DNA of 64,000 nucleotides. Source: Anabaenopsis elenkinii CCIBt3563. GTDB lineage: Bacteria; Cyanobacteriota; Cyanobacteriia; Cyanobacteriales; Nostocaceae. The notes beneath the pieces were generated by a model. It searched no databases, was not told where the DNA came from, and saw only the letters and a program-made list of their open reading frames with translations. Location of the stretch: positions 2,353,769-2,417,768 of the forward strand of contig NZ_CP063311.1 of the NCBI RefSeq assembly GCF_015245355.1, written 5' to 3'. Below, one piece after another: positions 1-8,786 of this stretch; within the stretch, counting starts at the first letter, position 1; every line of letters starts with the position of its first letter. The translations under genes and the position numbers were made by a program.

Positions 1-1251
1 CACATCCCACAGTTTGATAGTGTTGTCATGACTCCCACTAGCCAGGGTTTGACCATCCGGGCTGAATCCTACAGACAAAACCGGTTTAGAATGACCGGTG
101 AGGGTTCTGGGTGAAGAGTTACCACTGGGTGAGGTTGTAACTTTTGCTGATGGGGATGTTTGAGTCGTTGCAGTGGTTACAGGTTGGCTCTGGGGTGCAT
201 AATTAGGAGGAGACGGCTGGACTTTTACACTCCCTGGAAAAATCTCAACGCCAATTTTACTAACGCGATCGCACCAATAACAGCTACCATAACTTTGGCT
301 ATAGTAGTGACTCTTAACCTGCTTACAGAGTATTAAACTTTCACTAGCAACTTTTAACGCCTGGAACCATTCCTCGGCACTGGGGCGTAAATTAGGATTT
401 TTATACCCATCATTAAAGCATCTCAGAAAACAACTTTTTACCTGTGGATGGAGAATTTCTAGGGGTATGGTTCTATCTACGGGTTCTAGTAACTGATGGG
501 GAGAATATAGCCATATACCCTGACGGATATAATCACCAGGTTCTGGCGGTTCCCCAGCACCTTTCCACCTCCCCGCATACAGATTTTGACCACTGAATAA
601 TAATTGATGTATAATCACTCCCAAGCGAAATCGGTCATGGATTTCCGTTTGCTCAATGGTTGCAAAGTCCTGACCAATTAACTCCGGTGGTGTGTACTCA
701 GGGGTTCCCACTAAACAACGGTGAACTTTACCAGTGTGAGGATGACGCACCTGAAAGGAGTCTGTATCAATAATTGAAGGTAAAGCCTGATCATTGACTA
801 AAATATTTTGCGGCTTAATATCACCTAATACATACCCTTGATGGTGTAAAACCTTGATAATTGAGGCAATATTCCGAGCTGTGTAGTGGAGAAACCGCCA
901 GTCAGCCGGTAGTTTACATATTTTGTTGCGCCGTAGAGGGTGATACACATCATAAATTTCTTTTCCCCCCCGAATTTCCCCCATTAAGAACCCCACCAAA
1001 TCACCCTGAGCATTTTTGAGGACTGACCGAGGCCAAGCGAAAGAAATATGATTGATGTGGTGATTTGGATCAGGGGGTGGATAGTCGATCATCACCGCTA
1101 ACTTTTGCATTCGTTCCGGTGTGGACTGGTGATAAATTTTAGCTAAATACCCACTGTGATCAGTCCGCCAAACTTTAGCCTCACCACTATTAGCCAGTTC
1201 ACTCAGGAGATTAATTGATTTACCGGTACTAACACAAGTCAGGGGGGTCAT
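1..1251 (-). CDS. Protein kinase-like protein with C-terminal WD40 repeats (partial, 3' end outside window)
   Basis: The reading frame is open for 417 codons from an ATG at 1249-1251 to the window edge, so the C-terminus is missing. Residues about 15-300 form a protein-kinase-like fold: [10 protein letters not shown] stands for the catalytic loop ([10 protein letters not shown] in place of the usual HRDLKPxN), IIDTDSF for the DFG loop (DTD instead of DFG), and [10 protein letters not shown] for the activation segment end. This variant set resembles the YegI/COG4248 kinase-like family more than classic cyanobacterial Ser/Thr kinases. A Cys pair follows (CYWC), then a Thr/Ser/Pro-rich linker, then the first WD40 repeat ([20 protein letters not shown], then KLWDV). 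Kinase-WD40 fusions are common signalling proteins in filamentous cyanobacteria. Activity and substrate cannot be judged from the sequence. Confidence 0.85.
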   Translation of the reverse strand, partial: MTPLTCVSTGKSINLLSELANSGEAKVWRTDHSGYLAKIYHQSTPERMQKLAVMIDYPPPDPNHHINHISFAWPRSVLKNAQGDLVGFLMGEIRGGKEIYDVYHPLRRNKICKLPADWRFLHYTARNIASIIKVLHHQGYVLGDIKPQNILVNDQALPSIIDTDSFQVRHPHTGKVHRCLVGTPEYTPPELIGQDFATIEQTEIHDRFRLGVIIHQLLFSGQNLYAGRWKGAGEPPEPGDYIRQGIWLYSPHQLLEPVDRTIPLEILHPQVKSCFLRCFNDGYKNPNLRPSAEEWFQALKVASESLILCKQVKSHYYSQSYGSCYWCDRVSKIGVEIFPGSVKVQPSPPNYAPQSQPVTTATTQTSPSAKVTTSPSGNSSPRTLTGHSKPVLSVGFSPDGQTLASGSHDNTIKLWDV

Positions 1252-2201
1252 AAATGGTAATTTACTGTTAATTTACTGTTAATCTTATGGGCTGGGGCTA
1301 GGTTAAAAGTTCCTGCGTTGTGGGTTGGTGGTTGGTGTCATCGCTGTTTTACACCTGTTGGGGAGATGGTAGAATTTCAGAATTTTCTGGAATCACATAA
1401 CGGGATTTAAACGAAAATATTTAAAATCCATAAATAGCAAGACTTTCAACCATTGTTTAATTCTCTAAATTCATAAATTTCGGTTTTCAGTCACATAACA
1501 GTCACATAAGATTTTCTGATCAAATAGATGGAAATAAAAAAATCCTCATTTATGCCCAAAATGGTACATATTTAGCGTTTTTCGGTGAAATACTCCACTT
1601 ATTCAATAAATTTTGTCAATGTATCTGAACTCATGCAACTGGGTTTTTCAAGATACATACATTTTTCCTTATACTGGTTGAACTACTTAATAATATTAAG
1701 CCTTATTATGCCTTAAATTGTGATAAATAACATCTAAGCACACCAGAATCACAGCCTTACCTTCATCTATGGATACTAGATATGGTAGAACATCAGAAAA
1801 GAATTTAGGATATTGAAAGCGATCGCCTAGCTGATTTACTGATCATGTTGATAACCAGCCACTTGTTTACAGTAGTTACAAATACCCAAAGGAATGTATA
1901 GGGTGATCTTGAGTCAAAAATTGTATAGCTAACTGTAATTACATCATCCAAATATGATAATATAGTACATTAGCACTATTAATATAGCTGCTAAGTTAAA
2001 AATTGTCAGAAATTTAGATAAACACGAATTATAAAGCCTTTTTCAGGCTCATGAAGTACACATCAATTGCCTATTCCCTATTCCGGTGTTCCCTGTTCCC
2101 TCAAACTAAACAACTTTGTACCTCACGAGCATAGGAAATGCTATATATTGCCAAACTAAAGGAATTAGATCATCTTATGAGAATCGGGAGAAACAAAGAT
2201 T
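1252..2201. other. AT-rich intergenic region, no convincing gene
   Basis: About 950 bp without a credible reading frame. It holds an 11-bp unit repeated twice in tandem (CAGTCACATAA, 1488-1509), one HIP1 octamer near 1818, a run of heptanucleotide-like TTCCCTATTCC repeats at 2080-2100, and a 48-bp dispersed repeat (2103-2150) that recurs near 48 kb. The promoters of both flanking genes must lie here, but I cannot place them. Confidence 0.5.
2103..2150. repeat. Dispersed 48-bp repeat, copy 1
   Basis: This stretch, beginning AAACTAAACAACTTTG, recurs at 47991-48038 with about five substitutions. In both places it directly follows a block of TTCCCT-type heptanucleotide repeats. The partner copy supplies the C-terminal codons of the TPR gene at 47974-49224, so the element can enter genes. 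Family unknown. Confidence 0.7.
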
Positions 2202-2636
2202 ATGCTGGATAAACTCATCAAATATTTTGTCTATGCGACAAAAGGATATATTACAAAAACACAGTTAATTAAATTCTTGTATTTGGCTGATCTTTATGCT
2301 GTCAAATGGACAGGAAACCAATTAACTGATTTAGATTGGTGCTATTATCATTATGGACCTTGGAATGATGAAATAGATAATGTTTTAAAGATAATGAATG
2401 GAAAAGAAATTATTCAGGAATCTCAAGGTAATACAGTAATGATTAAACTTGGTACGGAATCAGGTAATGTTGATGATTTAGATTTACCTTTAAGTCTCAA
2501 GCTAATTCTTGATAACATTAGAAGAGAATGGGCAGGTGCAGGACAAGATAAAATAAATCAATTACTAGAGTATGTGTATAGCACTGCGCCAATGGTTGAA
2601 GCCCAAAAAAAAACATCAACCAGAAGAAAAAGTTAA
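2202..2636 (+). CDS. Panacea/SocA-like (DUF4065) antitoxin, C-terminus probably frameshifted
   Basis: The 144-residue product matches the Panacea (DUF4065, SocA/GepA-like) domain: an N-terminal helix, then TKTQLIKFLYLADLYA and the WCYYHYGPW block typical of the family. Such proteins are usually the antitoxin half of toxin-antitoxin pairs. The gene ends shortly after a run of nine A's at about 2605-2613. Skipping one A would extend the frame to a stop at 2686-2688, giving about 161 residues ending AERAKLISELGS, just two bases before the next start. That tight junction suggests the longer form is ancestral and the visible stop results from a homopolymer slip, either a mutation, a read error or transcriptional slippage. 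Confidence 0.75.
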   Translation: MLDKLIKYFVYATKGYITKTQLIKFLYLADLYAVKWTGNQLTDLDWCYYHYGPWNDEIDNVLKIMNGKEIIQESQGNTVMIKLGTESGNVDDLDLPLSLKLILDNIRREWAGAGQDKINQLLEYVYSTAPMVEAQKKTSTRRKS

Positions 2637-2690
2637 ACTAAATCTGCAAGCAGAAAGAGCAAAATTAATCAGTGAATTAGGATCATAAAA

Positions 2691-3023
2691 GTGGCTGGAC
2701 AAAAACCTAGACAGGGTTGGATTTATTGGATTAATCCTTACAGGGTATCTCTTCGTTGCAAACTGGGTCATGTTCATATTTATAATTTAGATGAACCAGG
2801 AGAATCGGAAAATTGGTTAAATCGAATTGGACAATTAGATAAAGCAGATAAGGAAGCTATAGAGGAACGGTTAAAGTATTTTTTGAATATTCAAGATAAT
2901 CCTAGTGAAGATTGGTTTGCTCAAAATGCGTCCCCAGAAATTGTTAAGAAAGTTTTTGATTATTTATCGGAAGAGGATAAAAGTTCAGTTATAGAGGAAT
3001 TAATTAATAATTTAAACTCTTAA
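2691..3023 (+). CDS. PemK/MazF-like toxin, apparently with its core deleted
   Basis: This 110-residue frame starts with GTG two bases after the shifted end of the Panacea gene, so the two were probably translationally coupled. The N-terminus (RQGWIYWINPYRVSL) resembles the first strand of PemK/MazF toxins and is followed by a short Cys/His segment. The middle (NWLNRIGQLDKADKEAIEE, then RLKYFL) resembles the C-terminal end of that family. The central strands that should lie between them are missing, and the two parts join at about EPGES-ENWLN. I infer an in-frame internal deletion that would leave a non-toxic remnant. Recognition is by motif shape only; a different small family is possible. 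Confidence 0.5.
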   Translation: MAGQKPRQGWIYWINPYRVSLRCKLGHVHIYNLDEPGESENWLNRIGQLDKADKEAIEERLKYFLNIQDNPSEDWFAQNASPEIVKKVFDYLSEEDKSSVIEELINNLNS

Positions 3024-3139
3024 TCAACAAGATATTTAAAACTGACAACAGTTTACTATGTTGAAGAGGACAGTAATTTGTTAAAATGACATCCACCTGT
3101 TAACGGTGACAAATAATTAGTTAATGTACAAATAGTCAA

Positions 3140-3211
3140 AGCGGGTGATGGGACTCGAACCCACGACGTTCACCTTGGGAAGGTGACATTCTACCACTGA
3201 ATTACACCCGC
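3140..3211 (-). tRNA. tRNA-Gly (anticodon CCC)
   Basis: Read on the minus strand, the sequence folds into a cloverleaf. The acceptor GCGGGTG pairs with CACCCGC, the D-arm contains AGTGGTAGAAT, the anticodon stem TCACC/GGTGA carries the loop TTCCCAA with anticodon CCC, and the T-arm has TTCGAGT. The discriminator base is U, as usual for tRNA-Gly, and CCA is not encoded. It reads GGG codons. Confidence 0.95.
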
Positions 3212-3291
3212 AGTCAGGAGAGATGGAGTCAAAAAATAAGATATTAATGATTGTAGCATTATAATTAGGGATTGTGAAGGAGGGAGAAGTT

Positions 3292-4434
3292 ATGGATTGG
3301 TGGCAAAAACTGCGGAAAAACCCTTTGGCGCGATTTGGGGCAATTGTGCTGTTAATTTTTTATATAGTGGTAATTGCTGCTGATTTTGTCGCTCCTTATA
3401 ATCCTCTGGCCTCACAGCCTAATGGTTCCCTGTTACCACCAACTCGGGTTTATTGGTTTTCTCAGTCAGAACCAGGAAAATTTATCGGACCCCATGTATA
3501 TCCTACTCTTCAGGGCGATACTGATTTAGAAACGGGCGATCGCCAAATCATAGTAGACTTTGCTCAACCAACACCCATCAGGTTATTTGTCCGTGGTGCG
3601 GAATACCGACTATTACAGTTAACTTTACCCCTCCCTCCCAAGTGGGAAGAGGTGACTATTTTACCGGGTATTCCTTCAGACTGGCATTTATTTGGGGCTA
3701 TAAATGATGGGGATGGGGTAGCTAGTCCCACAGCCTTAAATATTTTAGGTACTGACGACCAAGGACGCGACCAATTCAGCCGGTTATTACATGGTGGTCG
3801 CATTAGTCTATTTATTGGGATTATTGGGGTATTGATTACTTTTCCTCTAGGTCTACTAATTGGGGGTATTGCTGGCTACTTTGGCGGCTGGATTGATAGC
3901 GTAACTATGCGGTTAACAGAAGTGCTCATGACTTTCCCAGGGATTTATCTGTTAGTGACCTTGGGTGCTGTTTTACCACCTGGTTTAACCAGTACCCAGC
4001 GCTTTGTATTAATTGTAGTGATTACTTCGGTGATTAGTTGGGCGGGGTTAGCCCGGGTAATTCGCGGCCAGGTGCTATCAATTAAGGAGCGAGAATTTGT
4101 ACAAGCAGCAGTAGCAATGGGTGGTAAACCAATTTACATTATTACCCGCCATATTTTACCACAAACTGCCACCTATGTAATTATTTCTGCCACATTGGCG
4201 GTTCCGGGTTTTATTGGTGCGGAAGCGGTATTAAGTCTGATTGGTTTAGGAATCCAACAGCCTGATCCTTCTTGGGGGAATATGCTATCTTTGGCTAGTA
4301 ATGCTTCTATTGTGGTGTTGCAACCTTGGTTAATCTGGCCGCCAGCTGCTTTAATTATTCTAACTGTGCTGTCTTTTAATTTACTTGGTGATGGGTTGAG
4401 GGATGCTCTAGATCCCCGCAGTCTGCGCAGATAG
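3292..4434 (+). CDS. ABC transporter permease, DppC/OppC type
   Basis: An inner-membrane permease of the peptide/nickel/opine ABC family. It has one N-terminal membrane helix (about residues 17-37), a periplasmic segment of about 110 residues, and five further helices. The EAA cytoplasmic loop is visible (IKEREFVQAAVAMGGKP), and so is the conserved end LGIQQPDPSWGNML. I chose ATG 3292 because AAGGAGGG lies seven bases upstream; the GTG at 3274 would place that ribosome site inside the gene. No partner permease, ATPase or binding protein is adjacent, so the substrate is open. Its last 177 bp are duplicated at 9114-9292. Confidence 0.9.
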   Translation: MDWWQKLRKNPLARFGAIVLLIFYIVVIAADFVAPYNPLASQPNGSLLPPTRVYWFSQSEPGKFIGPHVYPTLQGDTDLETGDRQIIVDFAQPTPIRLFVRGAEYRLLQLTLPLPPKWEEVTILPGIPSDWHLFGAINDGDGVASPTALNILGTDDQGRDQFSRLLHGGRISLFIGIIGVLITFPLGLLIGGIAGYFGGWIDSVTMRLTEVLMTFPGIYLLVTLGAVLPPGLTSTQRFVLIVVITSVISWAGLARVIRGQVLSIKEREFVQAAVAMGGKPIYIITRHILPQTATYVIISATLAVPGFIGAEAVLSLIGLGIQQPDPSWGNMLSLASNASIVVLQPWLIWPPAALIILTVLSFNLLGDGLRDALDPRSLRR

Positions 4435-4436
4435 AG
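4258..4436 (+). repeat. Direct repeat, copy 1 (3' end of the dppC-like gene)
   Basis: These 179 bp recur at 9114-9292 with a single substitution (C4335/T9191). The copy includes the stop codon plus two bases. Similarity ends abruptly on both sides. Confidence 0.97.
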
Positions 4437-5019
4437 CGGTATAGAGACCACCAAAGCCTCCACTCAATATACATATTTCAGTAAGATTCATAAATTAATC
4501 TACTACAGACTATTTAGATGGGCAAAACGCAGCCACCCCAATAAAACGGACAAATGGATAGCTAATAAATATTGGCATACAATCGGTGAGAATAACTGGG
4601 AATTTGCAGTTAAGATTGACGATAATTTCATAAAACTGTATAAACACCCAGAAACTCCTATTGTACGTCATGTTAAGGTTAAAGGCAATGCCTCACCATT
4701 TGATGGTAATTGGGTATATTGGAGTTCAAGAATAACAAACCATCCCGAAGCCAATAAAAGAGTAGCGACACTACTTAAAAGGCAAAAGGGTAAATGTCCT
4801 GAATGCGGGCATTACTTTAGGGACGGTGATGTAATGGAAGTTGACCACATCCTACCCATCTCCAAAGGTGGAAAAGATGAATATAAAAACCTACAACTGT
4901 TACACAGACATTGCCACGACAGAAAGACAGCCAGTGATGGAAGTCTTGTAGGTATTCATGACAAGAACCATATCATTGAGGAGCCGTATGAGGTGAAAGT
5001 CTCACGTACGGTTTTGTAG
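4435..5019 (+). pseudogene. Group II intron-encoded protein, C-terminal remnant (maturase end plus HNH)
   Basis: The frame is open from 4435 to the stop at 5017-5019 without a proper start. It encodes the end of a group II intron reverse transcriptase: FSKIHKLIYYRLFRWAKRSH, the maturase-domain motif, then a PFDGNW block, then an HNH endonuclease domain with CPEC, EVDHILPISKGG and LQLLHRHCHD. The reverse-transcriptase palm and fingers are gone. The remnant abuts the end of the dppC-like gene's duplicated segment (4436), so the breakpoint of truncation and the duplication endpoint coincide. A short internal ATG frame at 4834 is part of the same remnant. Confidence 0.9.
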
Positions 5020-5055
5020 ACGAGTCAGTCGGGTGACTGACTGGCTTAGTTTACT
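4437..5055 (+). mobile_element. Group II intron, 5'-truncated 3' fragment with domains V and VI
   Basis: Besides the protein remnant, the RNA 3' end is recognisable. Domain V lies at 4981-5015 (GAGCCGTATGAGG...CACGTACGGTT), with complementary arms closed by a GTGAAAG loop. Domain VI follows as a hairpin of AGTCAGTC against GACTGACT (about 5024-5042). The intron boundary is near 5055. The 5' half, including the ribozyme core, is missing, so the element cannot splice or move. Confidence 0.85.
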
Positions 5056-5060
5056 TTCAT

Positions 5061-5249
5061 TTAGCGATTGCTACGCAGTGCTGCAAGCAGGGCTTCGCGA
5101 TCGCCTGTGCCAGTTGCGTAAGTCCTAATATAAACCGTATCTTCTGTGACTTGTATATCCATGTCTTGAGTTTCCATTCCTGGAATTTCTAGCTTCACAT
5201 TAATTGCGTTACCGGTTTCCCATATTTCCGCGGCGGGAACTTTACTGGT
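5061..5249 (-). pseudogene. hsp20/small heat-shock protein fragment
   Basis: Read on the minus strand, 62 codons are open between a TAG (5250-5252) and a TAA (5061-5063), with no start. The part VPAAEIWETGNAINVKLEIP followed by GMETQDMDIQVTEDTVYI matches the start of the alpha-crystallin domain of Hsp20 proteins. Homology stops at TAGGACTTACGCA (about 5105-5117), a sequence resembling insertion-sequence termini such as the one at 53746-53757. The gene appears cut at both ends. Confidence 0.75.
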
Positions 5250-5293
5250 CTACAAAGCTAGTATCTGAATACACTTAATTACATAAATTACTT

Positions 5294-5323
5294 AACTAGG
5301 GTCTTAGCACCCTAGTTTTTTTG
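5294..5323 (+). terminator. Rho-independent terminator
   Basis: Perfect nine-base stem AACTAGGGT (5294-5302) and ACCCTAGTT (5309-5317) with a six-base loop, followed by a run of T. It lies upstream of sbpA on the same strand and would stop transcripts coming from the intron side. Confidence 0.85.
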
Positions 5324-5498
5324 TGTCCGGTGATTTTAATAATTTTTTATAATAAAAACTCAATAAAATATTTATTAAACTAATACATCTATTTCTGGAT
5401 AGATAATTAGTAGTTTAGTTATTGCTTTTGCCACTTTTAACTGATAAGCTTAAGCTCTAACAGTTAGTACGATATTCCGACTGTAATACCGTAGATTA

Positions 5499-6605
5499 AT
5501 GGCAAACAATCCCATGAAATTCAATTTTTTCAAACAGAAATCTTTTTTTTCCAAGTTTCCAGCAATATCTACCCCACCACTGGTAGTGGGTTTGAGCCTA
5601 ATAACCCTTGCACCATTTGCTATAGCAGTTACCTCTCCAAAGACTCAACTAATTAGTCAAAGGAGCAACCCCCAAAGGGTAGAAATTAATTTAGTAACTT
5701 ATGCAGTAACTAAAGCTGCCTACCAGGAAATCATTCCGCAGTTTGTCGCTAAGTGGAAAAGGGAAAAAAAACAGGATGTGGTAATTCGGGAGAGCTATGG
5801 TGGTTCAGGTTCTCAAACCCGTGCTGTCATTGATGGCTTACCTGCTGATGTGGTGGCTTTGGCACTGGCATTGGACACTAACAAAATTCAGGATGCTGGT
5901 TTAATTAATCCGGGATGGGAAAAGGAAGCTCCCAATAATTCAATTGTTACTAGGTCTGTAGTAGCTTTAGAAACTCGTCCTGGCAATCCCAAGAAAATTA
6001 ATACTTGGAGTGATTTAAGTAAACCAGGAGTTAAGATCGTGACCGCTAATCCAAAAACCTCTGGTGGTGCCAGGTGGAACTTCTTGGCGCTGTGGGGTGC
6101 TGTTACTAAAAATGGGGGTACTGATGCTCAAGCAAAAACTTTTGTGAGTCGGGTTTTCCAGAACGTGGTTGTGTTACCTAAGGATGCCCGTGAGTCTAGT
6201 GATGCTTTTTATAAAAAGCAACAGGGTGATGTACTGTTAAATTATGAAAATGAGGTGATTTTGGCGGCGCAACAGGGAAAGACTGATGTCAGCTATACGA
6301 TTCCAGCAACGAATATTTCCATAGAAGGGCCTGTGACGGTTGTGGATAAAAATGTAGACAAGCGAGGAACTCGTGAGGTATCCGAGGCATTTGTAAAGTT
6401 TTTATTTACACCCGAGGCACAACGTGAGTTCGCCAAGGTGGGTTTTCGCCCTGTTAATCCTACAGTGGCAAGAGAAGTAGAAAGTAAATTTCCTAAGATA
6501 TCTCGATTATATACTATTGACAATTTTGGTGGTTGGGATGCTGTTCAGAAGAAGTTTTTTGCTGATGGTGCAATTTTTGACCAAATTCAAGGCAGTCGGC
6601 GCTAA
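5499..6605 (+). CDS. sbpA: Sulfate-binding periplasmic protein
   Basis: The periplasmic sulfate/thiosulfate receptor of the CysTWA importer. The 368-residue product has a long N-terminal region with a hydrophobic segment (about residues 24-43) that fits a signal peptide, then the SbpA/CysP fold: INLVTYAVTKAAYQEIIPQF, ESYGGSGSQTRAVIDGLPAD, and NPKTSGGARWNFLALWG lining the anion site. A second in-frame ATG at 5514 would trim five residues; neither start has a clear ribosome site. The permeases cysT and cysW follow after a 533-bp spacer filled with repeats, and cysA lies beyond chlP. Confidence 0.95.
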   Translation: MANNPMKFNFFKQKSFFSKFPAISTPPLVVGLSLITLAPFAIAVTSPKTQLISQRSNPQRVEINLVTYAVTKAAYQEIIPQFVAKWKREKKQDVVIRESYGGSGSQTRAVIDGLPADVVALALALDTNKIQDAGLINPGWEKEAPNNSIVTRSVVALETRPGNPKKINTWSDLSKPGVKIVTANPKTSGGARWNFLALWGAVTKNGGTDAQAKTFVSRVFQNVVVLPKDARESSDAFYKKQQGDVLLNYENEVILAAQQGKTDVSYTIPATNISIEGPVTVVDKNVDKRGTREVSEAFVKFLFTPEAQREFAKVGFRPVNPTVAREVESKFPKISRLYTIDNFGGWDAVQKKFFADGAIFDQIQGSRR

Positions 6606-6658
6606 GTCTTACGGGGTGTTTGATAAGTTTTAGGCAGTGAAAATTTCAGCAAATCTAA

Positions 6659-6837
6659 GAGGTTGTTTGATAAGTTTTCAACAGGTAATTTTTATCTTAG
6701 CGAACAGGGAACAGGGAATGGGGAACACACCGAACACACCGAAACAATAAAATCCAGTCCCCTCCCCTTACAAGGGGAGGGTGAGGGAGGGGTCAAACAA
6801 TAGTTGATACACTAATCATGACTTGACAAACATCCTC
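6659..6837 (+). repeat. MITE-like element (TIR GAGGATGTTTGATAAGT), copy 1
   Basis: The element is bounded by GAGGTTGTTTGATAAGT and, inverted, ACTTGACAAACATCCTC, with TAA on each side (6656-6658 and 6838-6840) as a 3-bp target duplication. Inside are GGGAACAGGGAA-type heptanucleotide repeats and a CCCCTCCCCTTACAAGGGGA hairpin. Other copies lie at 6841, 29015, 36018 and 47662. The TAA-type duplication and GAG ends suggest mobilisation by an IS5-family transposase; this is inference. Confidence 0.85.
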
Positions 6838-6840
6838 TAA

Positions 6841-7013
6841 GAGGTTGTTTGATAAGTTTTTAGCCATGCTTTACATCACATGGTCACCCCCCTAAATCCT
6901 CCCTTAGTAAGATGGGAAACAAGAAAATCCAGTTTCCTGCTCTTTCCAACAGGAGGGTGAGGGAGGGGTAAAACAATATTGAGTACATTAATCATCACTT
7001 TTCAAACGTGCTT
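6841..7013 (+). repeat. MITE-like element, diverged copy 2
   Basis: It starts with GAGGTTGTTTGATAAGT directly after the TAA ending copy 1. Its interior is diverged from copy 1 (CCAGTTTCCTGCTC in place of the perfect hairpin). The right end is degraded (TTCAAACGTGCTT) and is followed by TAA. It is probably an older insertion. Confidence 0.7.
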
Positions 7014-7138
7014 TAAAGGCTGAAAGTATAGGGAGAGGTTACCGCTATTTAAACTCGTGGAGGAGATACCTACCATCAGTGGAGTTTAAATGTTGCCGTT
7101 GCAGATGGATTAACTAATTTAATTAACAGGTTTTTCTA

Positions 7139-7975
7139 ATGACTTTACATTCAACAGTTCTGGGGGGACGGATATTAAGTCTTCCATGGACGTGGCGCAT
7201 TACTGTGGCGTATTTGACAGTAATGTTGTTTATTCCAGTGATAGCCATGTTTCTCAAGGCTAGTACGGAGCCCCTGGGTAAAATTTGGGAAATAGCCACC
7301 AGTCCTTTGGCCTTGGCAACATATAACGTTACTTTTGTTACGTCACTATTCGCATCTCTGTTAAATGGAGTCTTTGGTACGGTGATTGCTTGGGTGTTGG
7401 TGCGTTATCAATTCCCTTTAAAACCCGTCATAGAAGCGTCTGTGGATTTACCTTTTGCCCTACCCTCAGCAGTGGCGGGATTAACTTTAGCTACTGTTTA
7501 CAGTCATAATGGTTGGATTGGCTCTTTGGTGGAACCTTTGGGTATCAAGATAGCCTTTACTCGCTTGGGGGTGGGGATAGCCATGACTTACATCTCCTTA
7601 CCCTTTGTAGTGCGCACAGTGCAGCCAGTACTACAGGAAATGGTGCGCGAAGTTGAGGAGTCTGCCTGGAGTTTAGGGGCTTCTGAATGGCAAACTTTTT
7701 GGAGGGTGACGTTCCCTGTGTTGTTACCCACAATTTTAACTGGTGTGGCTTTGGCTTTTTCCCGTTGTGTGGGTGAGTACGGCTCGACCGTCATTATTGC
7801 CTCGAATACACCATTTGAAGATTTAATCGCACCTATACTAATTTTCCAACGTTTAGAACAGTATGATTATAGTGGTGCAACTGTATTAGGTGCGGTGTTA
7901 TTATTAATTTCCTTGGTATTACTAATGGGGATTAATCTGTTACAAGCCTGGGCTAGAAGATATGACACAAAATAA
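7139..7975 (+). CDS. cysT: Sulfate ABC transporter permease CysT
   Basis: Inner-membrane permease of the sulfate/thiosulfate importer, 278 residues with about six membrane helices. The segment VREVEESAWSLGASEWQTFW is the EAA loop that docks on CysA. The beginning RILSLPWTWRITVAYLTVML and the block LPFALPSAVAGLTLATVYSH are typical of CysT (CysU). It overlaps cysW by 14 bp, so the two are translationally coupled. The start ATG is unambiguous. Confidence 0.96.
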   Translation: MTLHSTVLGGRILSLPWTWRITVAYLTVMLFIPVIAMFLKASTEPLGKIWEIATSPLALATYNVTFVTSLFASLLNGVFGTVIAWVLVRYQFPLKPVIEASVDLPFALPSAVAGLTLATVYSHNGWIGSLVEPLGIKIAFTRLGVGIAMTYISLPFVVRTVQPVLQEMVREVEESAWSLGASEWQTFWRVTFPVLLPTILTGVALAFSRCVGEYGSTVIIASNTPFEDLIAPILIFQRLEQYDYSGATVLGAVLLLISLVLLMGINLLQAWARRYDTK

Positions 7976-8786
7976 ACAAAGAAATTGGGTGCCAGTAATC
8001 TTAATTGGCATCACTATTAGTTATTTGGGGTTAATCTTATATATTCCCGCTATTAACGTTTTTTACCAGGCGTTTAAAAGTGGTATAGGTGCTTTTGTAT
8101 CTAATCTGACTCATTATGAGTTTCTCCATGCGGCTTGGCTAACGTTAGTAATAGCTTTAATTACCGTGCCTATTAATACCGTATTTGGACTTTGTGCAGC
8201 TTGGGGTATCGCCCGTCATAATTTCCCTGGTAGGGCTTTAGTACTGAGCATTATTGATTTGCCTTTTTCTATTTCGCCAGTGGTGGCAGGTTTAATGATT
8301 GTCCTGCTCTATGGGCGACAAGGATGGTTTGGGTCTTGGCTGGAAAGTAATAATATTACTGTCATCTTTGCCTTACCCGGTATGATTATAGCCACGGCAT
8401 TTGTGACAATGCCCTTTGTGGTTAGGGAGGTGATCCCTGTGTTGGAAGAAACAGGCAAAGACGAAGAAGAGGCGGCTAAAACCCTGGGGGCTAACGAGTG
8501 GCAGATATTTTGGCGGGTGACTTTACCCAATATTCGTTGGGGATTGCTTTATGGGGTGATTTTAACTAATGCTAGGTCAATGGGCGAGTTTGGAGCTGTA
8601 TCTGTGGTTTCTGGGAATATTGGCGGTTTAACCCAAAGCTTGCCTTTGTATGTGGAGGATGCCTATAAACAGTATCAAACTGAGTCCGCATACTCGGCGG
8701 CCCTGTTGTTGGCACTGTTGGCGGTGGTAACTCTGATTCTCAAGGGAATTCTGGAACGGAAAACCCACATTAACGATGTGGATTAA
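7962..8786 (+). CDS. cysW: Sulfate ABC transporter permease CysW
   Basis: Second permease of the sulfate importer, 274 residues, pairing with CysT. It shows the EAA loop EEEAAKTLGANEWQIFWRVT, the family block SMGEFGAVSVVSGNIGG, and a hydrophilic tail. Its start lies within the end of cysT. A small inverted repeat (CCCCG/CGGGG, near 8805-8817) follows the stop and may contribute to termination. No cysA follows directly, which is unusual; it is 2 kb further on, beyond chlP. Confidence 0.96.
   Translation: MTQNKQRNWVPVILIGITISYLGLILYIPAINVFYQAFKSGIGAFVSNLTHYEFLHAAWLTLVIALITVPINTVFGLCAAWGIARHNFPGRALVLSIIDLPFSISPVVAGLMIVLLYGRQGWFGSWLESNNITVIFALPGMIIATAFVTMPFVVREVIPVLEETGKDEEEAAKTLGANEWQIFWRVTLPNIRWGLLYGVILTNARSMGEFGAVSVVSGNIGGLTQSLPLYVEDAYKQYQTESAYSAALLLALLAVVTLILKGILERKTHINDVD

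Larger units (their letters stand above)
6606..7138. other. Intergenic spacer occupied by two MITE copies
   Basis: The spacer separates sbpA from cysT. It contains two head-to-tail MITE-like copies (6659-6837 and 6841-7013) sharing one TAA, plus a lone terminal motif (GTGTTTGATAAGTTTTA, near 6616). No reading frame is convincing. About 125 bp before cysT remain for its own promoter or leader. Confidence 0.75.
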
